Below are positions 8,220-16,618 of a DNA stretch of 64,000 nucleotides, in pieces. Both the position numbers and the translations under genes were made by a program. Numbering within the stretch: position 1 is the stretch's first letter; each line of letters starts with the position of its first letter. The stretch covers positions 11,938 through 75,937 of the forward strand of contig CAYZGO010000017.1 in the NCBI GenBank assembly GCA_964478075.1, written 5' to 3'. The DNA is from DAOUEX01 sp034430235 (GTDB taxonomy: Bacteria > Chloroflexota > Anaerolineae > UBA2200). Under the pieces are notes generated by a model, which was given only the letters and a program-made list of their open reading frames with translations, was not told where the DNA came from and did not search any database.

Positions 8220-9884
8220 TTATTTCAGTCTAAAGACTATCAACTTTCCTCTCACGCTGCGATGCACGTGAATCAACTCCAGTTCGCGTGGAACGGCGCT
8301 CTCGTCGAGCAGGAAGGCAAGCTGAGGACGCAAGTCGCGCATCTCACCCTCATCCAACACGAAGTAGTGCACCCCACTGGCGCGCGCGTAAGTGAGAATC
8401 TGTGCATACTCGGCATTGGGCGTGGGTTCCCAGCGGGTGTCAGCATAAAAGGCAATGGCCGGGTAGCGGCACATCACGACCGAGTCATGCGGGATATTGT
8501 CCCTCAACCAGAGCCCTATGGTCTTGTGCCCCGGACGGAAAGAGGCAGTGTTCGTATACTGTTCCATAACTCGCGGCTGCATCAGCACAAAGAAGAGCAC
8601 CAGAAGTAGCGTGGGAACGCTCACCAAGACCACGTGCCAGAAGCGCGGCAAATCGCGTCCTTCGAGCAGGTCCTCCACAGTGCCACTGAGCCAGCCCCCG
8701 AGTCCATACGCGCCCAATCCCAGCCACATAACGAAAGTGGGCAGCAGAGTAGCGATGTAACGATCCTGGATGAAGAAGGGCAAGAAGGCCATCACTGGCG
8801 CCAGAGAAGCCAGCAGAAGCAACTCCCCCTTGAGCCTAGCCTTGTCCCAGACCACTCTGAAGAAGGCCAGGCCCATCAGCGGCAGCAGATAGTACGAAAA
8901 CAACCTCAAAGACAACAGCGAACCGATGAAACGGCGCACATTCCTGGCCAGCAACTGTACGAACTCGGACGGGTGTGCGCGAATCGCATCAATCATGCTT
9001 ACATCATAGCTCTCCCGTGAGAAGAAGAACACCTCCAGACCGGTAGAATCCAACCCCCACGTAGCGCGATCGAAGGCGCTTGTATCCCCCTCTGCCAGGC
9101 CAATGCAAGTCACAAACGTGACGCCCACTTTCTCACTTACCATCCATGAGCCAGTCTCCTGATGCACGTAGTAGGCATAGGGCATGAAGAACAACAGAAA
9201 GCCTGCCACATACAGGCTCAGGCCAATCAGCGTGACGCGTGTGAACAGCTTCTTTTCGCAGAGCTTGACCAGAGCCAGAACCACGCCTCCGACTGCCAGA
9301 TAAGCGATGGCTTCGGGCCGTGTGAGATAAGCCAGCCCAAAGCAGATGCCACCCAGAGCGTAGAACCAGGCTCGTTCCTGGCGCATGGCCAGCAGTACCA
9401 TCAGCAATCCTGTGTAGACAAAAAAGTAGTATGGCGGTTCGGTCAACGTTCCCCAGTAAAGCGCCGCCGTAGAAATGGCGGGGTATATAGCCAGCAGCAC
9501 CACGCTGACATAACCCACTTCTCGACCATAGATTTCCTTTGCCAGCAAATAGACGGGAATAACCAGTAGAACACCAAACAGCACGTAGCAGATGTTGCTG
9601 GCGAGTTCCAGGTCACGTGTGAGCAGGTAGACCAAACCGGACAGCAGCGGATACATGGGCGTATGGTGCACGTCAGAGTACCCGGTGAAGCTGTAGCCCT
9701 GCCCGGTGAGCCAGTTGCGTCCTAACCAGAGGTAGAAAGGCTCATCACCCCAGACAATGCGTTGCGGCTGCAGCACAGCAACCACTCGCACCAACGCTGC
9801 CCAAACGCCCAAGGTACCTAGGGCCAGACCTTCCGCCAGCCTGGACTTACCCTGCGTCACTGTCATCGTTTGCATGGCTCTCAT
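8220..9884 (-). CDS. GT-C family membrane glycosyltransferase (GT39-like)
   Basis: About 554 residues, multi-pass. The first outside loop has PQRIVWGDEPFYLWLGRNW (D47, E48 from the chosen start), the acidic pair of GT39-like enzymes, followed by HHTPMYPLLSGLVYLL. The C-terminal 130 residues are soluble (GLWLRDNIPHDSVVMCRYPA). I chose the ATG at 9884 because GAGGA lies seven bases before it; this makes the gene overlap the end of the DUF2304 gene by about 38 bases. ATGs at 9875 and 9866 are also possible. Likely function is transfer of a sugar from a lipid carrier to a glycan outside the cell. Confidence 0.85.
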   Translation of the reverse strand: MRAMQTMTVTQGKSRLAEGLALGTLGVWAALVRVVAVLQPQRIVWGDEPFYLWLGRNWLTGQGYSFTGYSDVHHTPMYPLLSGLVYLLTRDLELASNICYVLFGVLLVIPVYLLAKEIYGREVGYVSVVLLAIYPAISTAALYWGTLTEPPYYFFVYTGLLMVLLAMRQERAWFYALGGICFGLAYLTRPEAIAYLAVGGVVLALVKLCEKKLFTRVTLIGLSLYVAGFLLFFMPYAYYVHQETGSWMVSEKVGVTFVTCIGLAEGDTSAFDRATWGLDSTGLEVFFFSRESYDVSMIDAIRAHPSEFVQLLARNVRRFIGSLLSLRLFSYYLLPLMGLAFFRVVWDKARLKGELLLLASLAPVMAFLPFFIQDRYIATLLPTFVMWLGLGAYGLGGWLSGTVEDLLEGRDLPRFWHVVLVSVPTLLLVLFFVLMQPRVMEQYTNTASFRPGHKTIGLWLRDNIPHDSVVMCRYPAIAFYADTRWEPTPNAEYAQILTYARASGVHYFVLDEGEMRDLRPQLAFLLDESAVPRELELIHVHRSVRGKLIVFRLK

Positions 9885-10245
9885 CTTTGTCCTCGACGGC
9901 ACGTTCGAGCTCTTCAACCTGCACACGAAGCAGCCCCAGTTCCTGAGTCAAGACCTTGATCTGCCCGCTGAAGCGAGAGATGCGTATGGAGAACTGAAAC
10001 AGAATGAAAAGTAAGGAGATGATGGCAAGCACGAAAATCAACGCGGGCGGGTACTCGATACCCAAGGCGTACGCGACCATGTCTAGATAGTCTATGAACA
10101 AAGGCGTGAGCACCAGCACCACGGCCGTGAGCAGCCACAGCAACGCAAACTCTTCTTTCAGTTTCTTCGTGCGTACCAGGTTGACCACGAACAGCAGCAC
10201 GGCGACACCAAGCACCACAGCAAAGAAGCGAGCACGCAACTCCAT
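9847..10245 (-). CDS. DUF2304-type small membrane protein
   Basis: About 132 residues: MELRARFFAVVLGVAVLLFVV is a first membrane helix, FALLWLLTAVVLVLTPLFID a second, LIFVLAIISLLFILFQFSIRI a third, then a coiled-coil tail (LTQELGLLRVQVEELERAVEDKD). This is the layout of DUF2304 proteins, often encoded beside DPM1-type GT2 genes and GT-C enzymes; their biochemical role is not established. The reading frame is open further upstream into the deacetylase gene, but the family start and spacing favour the ATG at 10245. Its 3' end overlaps the next GT-C gene, which suggests translational coupling. Confidence 0.78.
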   Translation of the reverse strand: MELRARFFAVVLGVAVLLFVVNLVRTKKLKEEFALLWLLTAVVLVLTPLFIDYLDMVAYALGIEYPPALIFVLAIISLLFILFQFSIRISRFSGQIKVLTQELGLLRVQVEELERAVEDKDESHANDDSDAG

Positions 10246-10289
10246 AACATCTTGCGCCGCAAGCACAGTCCCTCCTCCCAACAACCAGA

Positions 10290-11144
10290 TCACTTTCTCA
10301 ATTCCCCTATCTCTTCGAGTACCACTCTCATAGGCGCAAAGGAAAATGCGTCCAGGAGCGCTACCAGCCGGTGCATCATTGCTCCAATGTTGTAGTACGT
10401 CACAAAACGTGATAGAAAAGGCAGGGCCAGCCGAGGCGTGTTCGGGTAGACTTCCCAGGGATGCACATAGATCGTGAAAGGCCGACATTGACTGATCTGT
10501 TGCAAGCAAAACCTGACTAATCCGAAAGGCAGAGCCCGCAAGTAGAAACCTCCACACACAGGCACCTTCATGCCCGCCCATGCCCACACAGACATGGGGA
10601 ACTCAACGAGGGCACCTTCCCGATCTGCGCTTGTAACATCTTCCGAAGAAGGACGGTAGGGCATGAGCGGACAGCCGTTAACGCCATAAACGGGGTTCTT
10701 TAACGGGAATATACTCGAGTCGTAATAATAACCACACTCTGTCAAAACGCCCAAAGCCCAACGTGTGCGGTTATCAAGTGAAAAGGTCGGTGCACGGAAG
10801 CCAATAATCTTTACAGCGGGCACTACTGCGCGCATTGTCGTGGCGAACTCTTGCAACTCGGCCCTGAATTCATCCGGCGCCATCTGCCACAGTGGCTTGT
10901 GGCTCATGCCATGACAGGCCAGTTCATGCCCTTGCGCAGCAATAGCTTCGATCAGTCGTGGATGGCGCTGAGCAATCTCTCCCACGACGAAGAAGGTGGC
11001 TTTGACCTCCCGTCGTCGCAGCAGATTCAGCAGCAGCCGTGTAGAGTGCTCAATTTGCACCTCCAACTCTCCTGACGGCAAGCTGCAACGCACCAGTTCG
11101 GGATGATACCAGTCCTCGAGGTCGATCGTCAGCGCGTTAAGCAT
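10290..11144 (-). CDS. Polysaccharide deacetylase (NodB fold, XrtA-associated/DUF3473 type)
   Basis: 284 residues. MLNALTIDLEDWYHPELV at the N-terminus holds the first catalytic acid region, ATFFVVGEIAQRHPRLIEAI and GHELACHGMSHKPLWQM give the metal-binding His pair of the NodB fold, and GFRAPTFSLDNRTRWAL is the next conserved motif. The tail (FTIYVHPWEVYPNTPRL) fits DUF3473, found in deacetylases tied to exosortase/exopolysaccharide loci. It should remove N-acetyl groups from a polysaccharide or lipid-linked sugar. There is no signal peptide, so the mature location is uncertain. Its start overlaps the end of the upstream GT2 gene by eight bases. Confidence 0.88.
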   Translation of the reverse strand: MLNALTIDLEDWYHPELVRCSLPSGELEVQIEHSTRLLLNLLRRREVKATFFVVGEIAQRHPRLIEAIAAQGHELACHGMSHKPLWQMAPDEFRAELQEFATTMRAVVPAVKIIGFRAPTFSLDNRTRWALGVLTECGYYYDSSIFPLKNPVYGVNGCPLMPYRPSSEDVTSADREGALVEFPMSVWAWAGMKVPVCGGFYLRALPFGLVRFCLQQISQCRPFTIYVHPWEVYPNTPRLALPFLSRFVTYYNIGAMMHRLVALLDAFSFAPMRVVLEEIGELRK

Positions 11145-11910
11145 GGGAGGCTCGCCCCCCCTCGAGCGGTTTCACGCCAGGCCGCGCGGCATTAGCGTGT
11201 GTTCTTTGGCGCAACAAGACAATCAGGATCGACAGGAACATCTTGAAGACGTAGTAGATTGGCTTCCAACTGGAGTGCATGGATTCGCCACTCAAGCGTT
11301 TCCGCATGATCACCGGCACCTCCACCAGGCGGAACCCGGCAAAGTGCAGCAGCAGGATTGTGTCAGCGTCAGGGAAATCAACCGGGTAATTATCGGCAGC
11401 GAAGAACGTCATCACATCGCGGTTGAAAGCCTGGAAACCGGAGGTAGCATCAGTAACACGTCGGCCAGTAATGTGCGAGACAACCCAACTGAAAAAGGCC
11501 ATACCCATTCGCTTGATGAGACTAGTGCGATACTCCATGCGGCCCAGGAAGCGGGAGCCAAGTGCGACGTCCGCTTCACCTTTCTGCACCACACGCAACA
11601 AATCAGCAATGCTACTGGCCGCATGCTGGCCATCTGCATCCATCAGCACGCCAAAATCGTAGGCGCGCCGTTCGGCATACCCAAAGCCCGCCTGCACAGC
11701 GCCGCCATAGCCCAGATTGCATGGCAAACGCAGCACACGAGCCCCGGCCTGGGCAGCCACAGATGCGGTTTCGTCGGTCGAATTGTCGTCTACGACCAGC
11801 ACCTCGAGGTTGAGCCCGGCATCGCTTATCTCAGCCAGGACTTGCCTGATGTTCCTGGCCTCATTGTGAGCAGGAATAATCACCAGGGTCTTTGCGGTGG
11901 TAACACACAT
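11137..11910 (-). CDS. GT2 glycosyltransferase, polyprenyl-phosphate sugar synthase type
   Basis: 257 residues. VIIPAHNEARNIRQVL, VDDNSTDETASVA and the MDADGQHAASSI metal motif define a DPM1-type GT2. Other supporting segments are NLGYGGAVQAGF and DATSGFQAFNR, both conserved in polyprenyl-phosphate glucose/mannose synthases. The C-terminus has one hydrophobic stretch (YYVFKMFLSILIVLL) that may attach it to the membrane. It would supply the lipid-linked sugar donor used by the GT-C enzymes nearby. The Shine-Dalgarno before the ATG at 11910 is weak. About 100 bp without a gene separate it from the DUF362 gene. Confidence 0.88.
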   Translation of the reverse strand: MCVTTAKTLVIIPAHNEARNIRQVLAEISDAGLNLEVLVVDDNSTDETASVAAQAGARVLRLPCNLGYGGAVQAGFGYAERRAYDFGVLMDADGQHAASSIADLLRVVQKGEADVALGSRFLGRMEYRTSLIKRMGMAFFSWVVSHITGRRVTDATSGFQAFNRDVMTFFAADNYPVDFPDADTILLLHFAGFRLVEVPVIMRKRLSGESMHSSWKPIYYVFKMFLSILIVLLRQRTHANAARPGVKPLEGGRASHA

Positions 11911-12012
11911 GCTACGCTATTCCTCAAACTGCAGGCAATGACTTCTGCGAATGACAAATGAAGATGACCACTGCCAGACGGCCAACGTCTTCATGACGAT
12001 CCTTTGCAGGTT

Positions 12013-13110
12013 TCATGATTGGTGAATCGCCCGTGATACGGTGAGCGGATTGCTCTCCGAGTCAGTGTGTGCAAGCCACTGAGCGCCATAACGGGACTGA
12101 TAGAGAATACGGTCTCGGTATTTGCGGCCCTCAAGTCCCATCCAGATGACATAGTTTGAGATGGCAGCTACTCTGACCAAGGCGAAAAGTGGAGTATGGA
12201 AAAGCAACTGCTCGAAGAATGGCCGTCGGAAGAAGATGTCAAAGAAAGCCACCACATTCTTCTTGGCAGGTTCAAAGTGCAAATTCGTCCATTGTCCAAT
12301 GATCTCGATCTGCTGCAAATCAGCAACGCCGCTGCCACGCTGCGCACAAAGCTGGATGTGCTCAATACGAGCGGGGTCCAGTCCAATCACCAGAGCGGCT
12401 ACGGCATCAAGCGCGACGTTGTCGGCTGAAGCCATAACTAGGTCTGCCACTCTTGGCCTGCCCTGTTTAGGGCCCCGTCCCTCAAGGCACACCGTTCCAT
12501 CCATGACACAGAACTGCGGCTTCAAGATGGCATTGACATCGGCCAGTGCCTCATTGATTACAGGGTGATAATCCAATCGCAGGCGTTTCAAACATCCCCA
12601 CTGGTTTTTGATCGCCCCAGTTATGCTCGAAAGACAGTGTGTCTTGAGCACAGGCACAGTGATCAGTTGAGTTCTCGTCAGGATTTCAGGTATATCTGCC
12701 TGATGCCCCAGTACAAGGCTATCAGCCAGTGGAACAGCCACAAAACGGCCTTTGCTCATGTTGATCCATTCCAGCCCGTACCGTCGGCAGACGTCCGAAA
12801 TGCCAGTTACTCGAACGGCTCTCTCCACCCAGGTCGTATACGTGTCCGCTTCCACAACGTAAATGCGTCCCACGTAATCCCTGATTGCTTCCACCACTCC
12901 TTCCAAAACCCAAGGGGAGGTTTGCATTCCTGGCATCAGATAGTCAAAGCAAAGGTTGGGTTTTAGAGCTACATCAGCTCCTTGGTGGATGGCATTGCGC
13001 CACTCGGCCTTTTCCATTGCTTCCCGCACTGCCTCGACGACCAAGTCTCTGGTATTTCCACCTTGACTCGCGACGTGTACTATGCTAACTTTCTTCATTT
13101 GATCACTCAT
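12013..13110 (-). CDS. DUF362 domain protein
   Basis: About 365 residues. KVSIVHVASQGGNTRDLVVEA, then VALKPNLCFDYLMPGMQTSPW and VPVLKTHCLSSITGAIKNQWG are hallmark segments of DUF362 proteins, which have no settled biochemical role and are sometimes fused to ferredoxin domains. This one lacks the 4Fe-4S cysteine motifs. No signal peptide is visible. Its place between a GT2 gene and a GT-C gene suggests a part in glycan or lipid metabolism, but this is only context. Starts at 13122 (GTG), 13110 (ATG) and 13098 (ATG) are possible; none has an ideal ribosome binding site. Confidence 0.82.
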   Translation of the reverse strand: MSDQMKKVSIVHVASQGGNTRDLVVEAVREAMEKAEWRNAIHQGADVALKPNLCFDYLMPGMQTSPWVLEGVVEAIRDYVGRIYVVEADTYTTWVERAVRVTGISDVCRRYGLEWINMSKGRFVAVPLADSLVLGHQADIPEILTRTQLITVPVLKTHCLSSITGAIKNQWGCLKRLRLDYHPVINEALADVNAILKPQFCVMDGTVCLEGRGPKQGRPRVADLVMASADNVALDAVAALVIGLDPARIEHIQLCAQRGSGVADLQQIEIIGQWTNLHFEPAKKNVVAFFDIFFRRPFFEQLLFHTPLFALVRVAAISNYVIWMGLEGRKYRDRILYQSRYGAQWLAHTDSESNPLTVSRAIHQS

Positions 13111-13166
13111 ATCCCTTCTCACCGGAGTTGCCTAAGGAGCTGGCGCGGATATTCTGTGTAGGGTAA

Positions 13167-14642
13167 TCAGGGGCTGCTTTGGGCAAGTACATAGCTGCCT
13201 CTCTGGTAAATAACACGTCCAACCTCGGCAATCTCGGTCCAGAAGATGTCATCGGTAAGGATGTAATAATGGTCAGTTTGCAGCAATTCTGTCAGTTTAT
13301 CCTCATCATTGACGAAAGTCAAGTATCTGTCGGCATAGAATGCTGCCGCTGGTCGGATCCAGTATGAACCAGGCCAATAGTTGATCAGCTTGTCATCAGC
13401 CTTCAGGACATAGTTGGAATATGAAACGACAGCCTTGACATCTGGATTGAAATCCCCCAAGGTGGGCAAGCCTGGGGTAGAGATAAGCCACAGAGCCGCC
13501 ACCAAAAGAAACCCTGCCTTCTTTCCTACTATAGCAATGGGCAATTGCGCTGCCAAGATAGCAAAGGCCAAGTAGGCGGGAATGATGTACCACCCGATCC
13601 TGCTGCGTGACACACTAAAGATCAATAGGGGTATTGCTGCCGAGCTTAGCAACAGGATCTGTGCTCGATCACGAAAACGGACGCTGCGGTAGACAGCGTA
13701 GGCCAGTGCAATGATTACGATTACGTACCAGGCGGGAAAGCCGCGCACAAAGCTACGCAAATAAAAGAGCGGGTCTCGCAAATGTCCTTCTTCCCCTGTC
13801 ACATAGCCGACGGTCAACTGAACCATATATGAGTCAAAGAAGCGACGGCCCCATATCAGCAACTGGCCCAGATGCCACGGCACGATAATCAGCGCGGAAA
13901 TCAGCAACCCTAGTACCAGTTCCCGCCGCCACCACAGGTGTCGCGGCAATCCAAGCACGAAGAAGGCGAATATGATAAGGTAGGCCAAGAACCCACCGAT
14001 GCTTTTGACCATCACGCCCAGCCCCAAGGGTATCCCCAGCCAGATTAGATAGGTTGGCTTCGACTGGCTTAGCCAAGCCAACAGCAAAGAACATCCTGTC
14101 AAAAAGATTAGAGACATGTCTAACATGCCAACACGTGCCAGGCTGACAAAGTTGTATCCATGGCTGTGCAGATTCTTGCTCGGCGTAAGCAGGATCAGAG
14201 CTGCTCCTATTCCAACAGCCCAACTAGAGAAAAGCTTCTTGCCGAGAAGGCAAGCTACGACAACCGCTCCTACGCCAGACAGGGCAGAGCAGCATCGAGC
14301 TGCGAATTCGTTCATGCCAAAGACCTTGTAGGCTATGGCTGTCACCCACAGGCACACCGGCGGCTTGTCAAAGAACTCGGCTGCATTCCATCGAGGGGTA
14401 TTCCAATCGTTCGTCCACAGGATTTCTCTCGCTATCTGAGCATAGGCAGCCTCATCGTAATCACCAATACTACCCTCTCCGAGACACCAGAAGATGATCA
14501 GCGCACTGAAAGCGGTGAGACCCAAAACAATTAACACATCTTTGACTTTCCACCTCGGCCTCAACTCCATTTCTAGCCACTGGCTCCATTGTGCTATTCT
14601 TCTTCTGCCTCTCGCACTGACCGTAGCCCACCACATGCCCAT
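13167..14642 (-). CDS. GT-C family membrane glycosyltransferase (GT39/ArnT-like)
   Basis: About 491 residues, multi-pass. GEGSIGDYDEAAYAQIAREI (D63, E64 from the chosen start) and then WNTPRWNAAEFFDKPPVCLW match the ArnT/PMT_2 pattern in which a DE pair and a downstream KPP motif line the donor site. ArnT-like enzymes transfer a sugar from undecaprenyl phosphate to an outer acceptor. The ATG at 14642 has GGGGG about ten bases upstream and lies inside the stop region of the upstream gene; the frame is open further upstream. The C-terminal 100 residues are soluble. Confidence 0.87.
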   Translation of the reverse strand: MGMWWATVSARGRRRIAQWSQWLEMELRPRWKVKDVLIVLGLTAFSALIIFWCLGEGSIGDYDEAAYAQIAREILWTNDWNTPRWNAAEFFDKPPVCLWVTAIAYKVFGMNEFAARCCSALSGVGAVVVACLLGKKLFSSWAVGIGAALILLTPSKNLHSHGYNFVSLARVGMLDMSLIFLTGCSLLLAWLSQSKPTYLIWLGIPLGLGVMVKSIGGFLAYLIIFAFFVLGLPRHLWWRRELVLGLLISALIIVPWHLGQLLIWGRRFFDSYMVQLTVGYVTGEEGHLRDPLFYLRSFVRGFPAWYVIVIIALAYAVYRSVRFRDRAQILLLSSAAIPLLIFSVSRSRIGWYIIPAYLAFAILAAQLPIAIVGKKAGFLLVAALWLISTPGLPTLGDFNPDVKAVVSYSNYVLKADDKLINYWPGSYWIRPAAAFYADRYLTFVNDEDKLTELLQTDHYYILTDDIFWTEIAEVGRVIYQRGSYVLAQSSP

Positions 14643-14661
14643 CTTCCAATCCCCCTGTCCG

Positions 14662-16251
14662 TCAGTGTAGCCTGTAAACCATAGCCAGTGGCACACCTTC
14701 GACACTCACTGTGAACTCTGGCTCATATTGTTCCACGAGATCCAGCAGCTCTGGCACGTCCGTGAAGCCTGTCTCACGCATCTGGACTAGAGCATAGTCA
14801 CAAGCATAAGGGCTGATCACATCCCAGCCGGTAATGCGCAGATCTTGGCGCAGCATTTCATCCTCCTGGTAGGCACGTAGGGCGAACGGCTGATCGACCC
14901 AGATCGAAGCGCCTTCGGGCAACTGAGCGTTCAGGTATGGAAGACAGTCTTTGTAGCTCTCACACCAGAAAGTGGTTTCCAGGCCTAGCTGCACTGCACC
15001 TGGCAAACCACCTACGATTTCGCTATAGTATGATAACTCGTAAGGATGAAACTTGACAATCGAAACAAGTGGAGGCACATACAGCAGTACAGCCAGTCCA
15101 GCAATCAGCAGGCCTTGCGCCAGTGCGCGATGATTCGCAACCCTGCGGGACAATGACTTCCTCACAATCTCCAGGACAGAAACAAACCCGATGCCTGCCA
15201 GCATCGCCAAGTAGGGGAAAACAGGCATAAAATGCCTTTCTCCGCTGTAGGCGGCTTGCAGCCCAGAGGCCGTTGTTAAGAAAGGGATAACTGCGTTCAG
15301 CAGGACGTAGTATCCCAGCAGCGAGCTTGTGCGCGTCTTGAGTACTCGAGCAATGCCAATGAGGTACGCCACAGTGATCGTGAGTGGCACTACGGCAATG
15401 GTCAGGACGAAGGCGTAGTGCCACGGCGATCTCCCAGTCCGTCCCAGGTAGTACTGCAGAGTCTGGTTGAAACGGTAACCCATAGCGATGTAGTAGGCAA
15501 GGCGTTCCAGTGTGTCATGATACAGCCAAGGCCAAATAGCCAGGAAAACCGCAGAGCCTAATGCCCCGATCAGCACTATCTTGGCCAAAACGCCCTTCTC
15601 TCGTCGCCAAAGTAGGAACCAGATCCCCCAGACAAGCGGCATTAGCAGAGCATTTAGTTTGGTGCCCAAGCCAATTCCGAAAGCAAGGCCCGTGAGAATT
15701 GTCCACAGCCACCCTTGTTTGGTGATCGCCTGCCAAAACAGGTACATGGTGAGCACCCATATCGCAGCCATGGGTATATCCAGGTTGGCCAAGTGAGCAT
15801 GCAGGAACACACGCGGCATGAGCAACAGGGAAAAGGACGCGGCAAGCCCGGCCGTCGAGCCGTATGTTCCTACTAAACTCAGATACACAAGGCCCACAAG
15901 AAGTGCAAACCAGACAGCAGCACTAAACCGGTAGGCGGCGATATTCCCCCACACCTTGCGGAAAAACGCCCATCCCAACCCTGTTGCCAGCTTGGATACC
16001 GGAGGATGAAGTTCAAAACCAGGATCCTGCACCCACCAGCGCACAATGACCGCGTCATCAAAAGCCCTCTCGGGATGGCCTTGGACAGCGGCCTGTCGCA
16101 GCATGCCCAGCCAAGTCATATAGCCGCGTGATGCCTTGAAAGAACGTGGCTCATCCCATGTCACCCCGGGATCGTCAATCGTCATCAGCACGGATGCAAA
16201 TGCTAACAGCGCCAACAACGCGGCTATCCAGGGCTTCTGCTTACGAGCCAT
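14662..16251 (-). CDS. GT-C family membrane glycosyltransferase (GT39-like)
   Basis: 529 residues, multi-pass. The first outside loop has TIDDPGVTWDEPRSFKASRGY (D33, E34) and later QDPGFELHPPVSKLATGL, both typical of GT39-like enzymes. It ends with a soluble part (YEPEFTVSVEGVPLAMVYRLH). The gene is the first of a tight group on the minus strand, since about 370 bp without a gene lie upstream. Acceptor unknown. Confidence 0.86.
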   Translation of the reverse strand: MARKQKPWIAALLALLAFASVLMTIDDPGVTWDEPRSFKASRGYMTWLGMLRQAAVQGHPERAFDDAVIVRWWVQDPGFELHPPVSKLATGLGWAFFRKVWGNIAAYRFSAAVWFALLVGLVYLSLVGTYGSTAGLAASFSLLLMPRVFLHAHLANLDIPMAAIWVLTMYLFWQAITKQGWLWTILTGLAFGIGLGTKLNALLMPLVWGIWFLLWRREKGVLAKIVLIGALGSAVFLAIWPWLYHDTLERLAYYIAMGYRFNQTLQYYLGRTGRSPWHYAFVLTIAVVPLTITVAYLIGIARVLKTRTSSLLGYYVLLNAVIPFLTTASGLQAAYSGERHFMPVFPYLAMLAGIGFVSVLEIVRKSLSRRVANHRALAQGLLIAGLAVLLYVPPLVSIVKFHPYELSYYSEIVGGLPGAVQLGLETTFWCESYKDCLPYLNAQLPEGASIWVDQPFALRAYQEDEMLRQDLRITGWDVISPYACDYALVQMRETGFTDVPELLDLVEQYEPEFTVSVEGVPLAMVYRLH

Positions 16252-16618
16252 TCACTCCTACTCCTCTGACTACCGTGCGAGCATTATTCGGACTAAAACC
16301 CCAAGTGTGAGCAAACGGTAAGGGAAAGAGTTGGCGATTCGATGTGTGGTTGCCGTCCACGAATGGGAACACGAATACACAAATGGCGCTGCACAGTATT
16401 CGTGTATTCGTGCAGGATTCGCCTTGCCTATCGCAAGACAGGTGGATGGCCTTTCAACCCACCTCGCTGTCGTTCATCCCTTCTCGACTTGATAGCCTGG
16501 GACCTTCTCATGCCCGCCTTGTTGTCGAGTTATGCGAAACTCACACTGAAAGTAGTGCTGTTCATCTATTATCTTCGACCGAGACTGTGACCCAACCTGC
16601 CAAACAAAGCTGACATCC
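16252..16618. other. Non-coding stretch between two GT-C genes
   Basis: No convincing gene is present. The notable content is an 11-bp perfect inverted repeat (listed separately) in sequence rich in ATTCGTG-like words. A promoter for the GT-C gene ending at 14662 may lie here, but I see no strong -35/-10 pair. Confidence 0.6.
16370..16412. repeat. Perfect 11-bp inverted repeat with 21-nt loop
   Basis: CACGAATACAC at 16370-16380 is exactly complementary to GTGTATTCGTG at 16402-16412. The flanks (CCACGAATGGGAA before, CAGGATTCG after) repeat parts of the same word, as in dispersed short palindromic repeats. It could be a dispersed repeat or a transcript-end hairpin; no U-tract follows on either strand. 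Confidence 0.75.

Noticed and set aside
10245..10587. Long N-terminal extension of the DUF2304 frame
   Set aside because: The extension lies inside the deacetylase gene in another frame and does not resemble the family; the usual start is at 10245.
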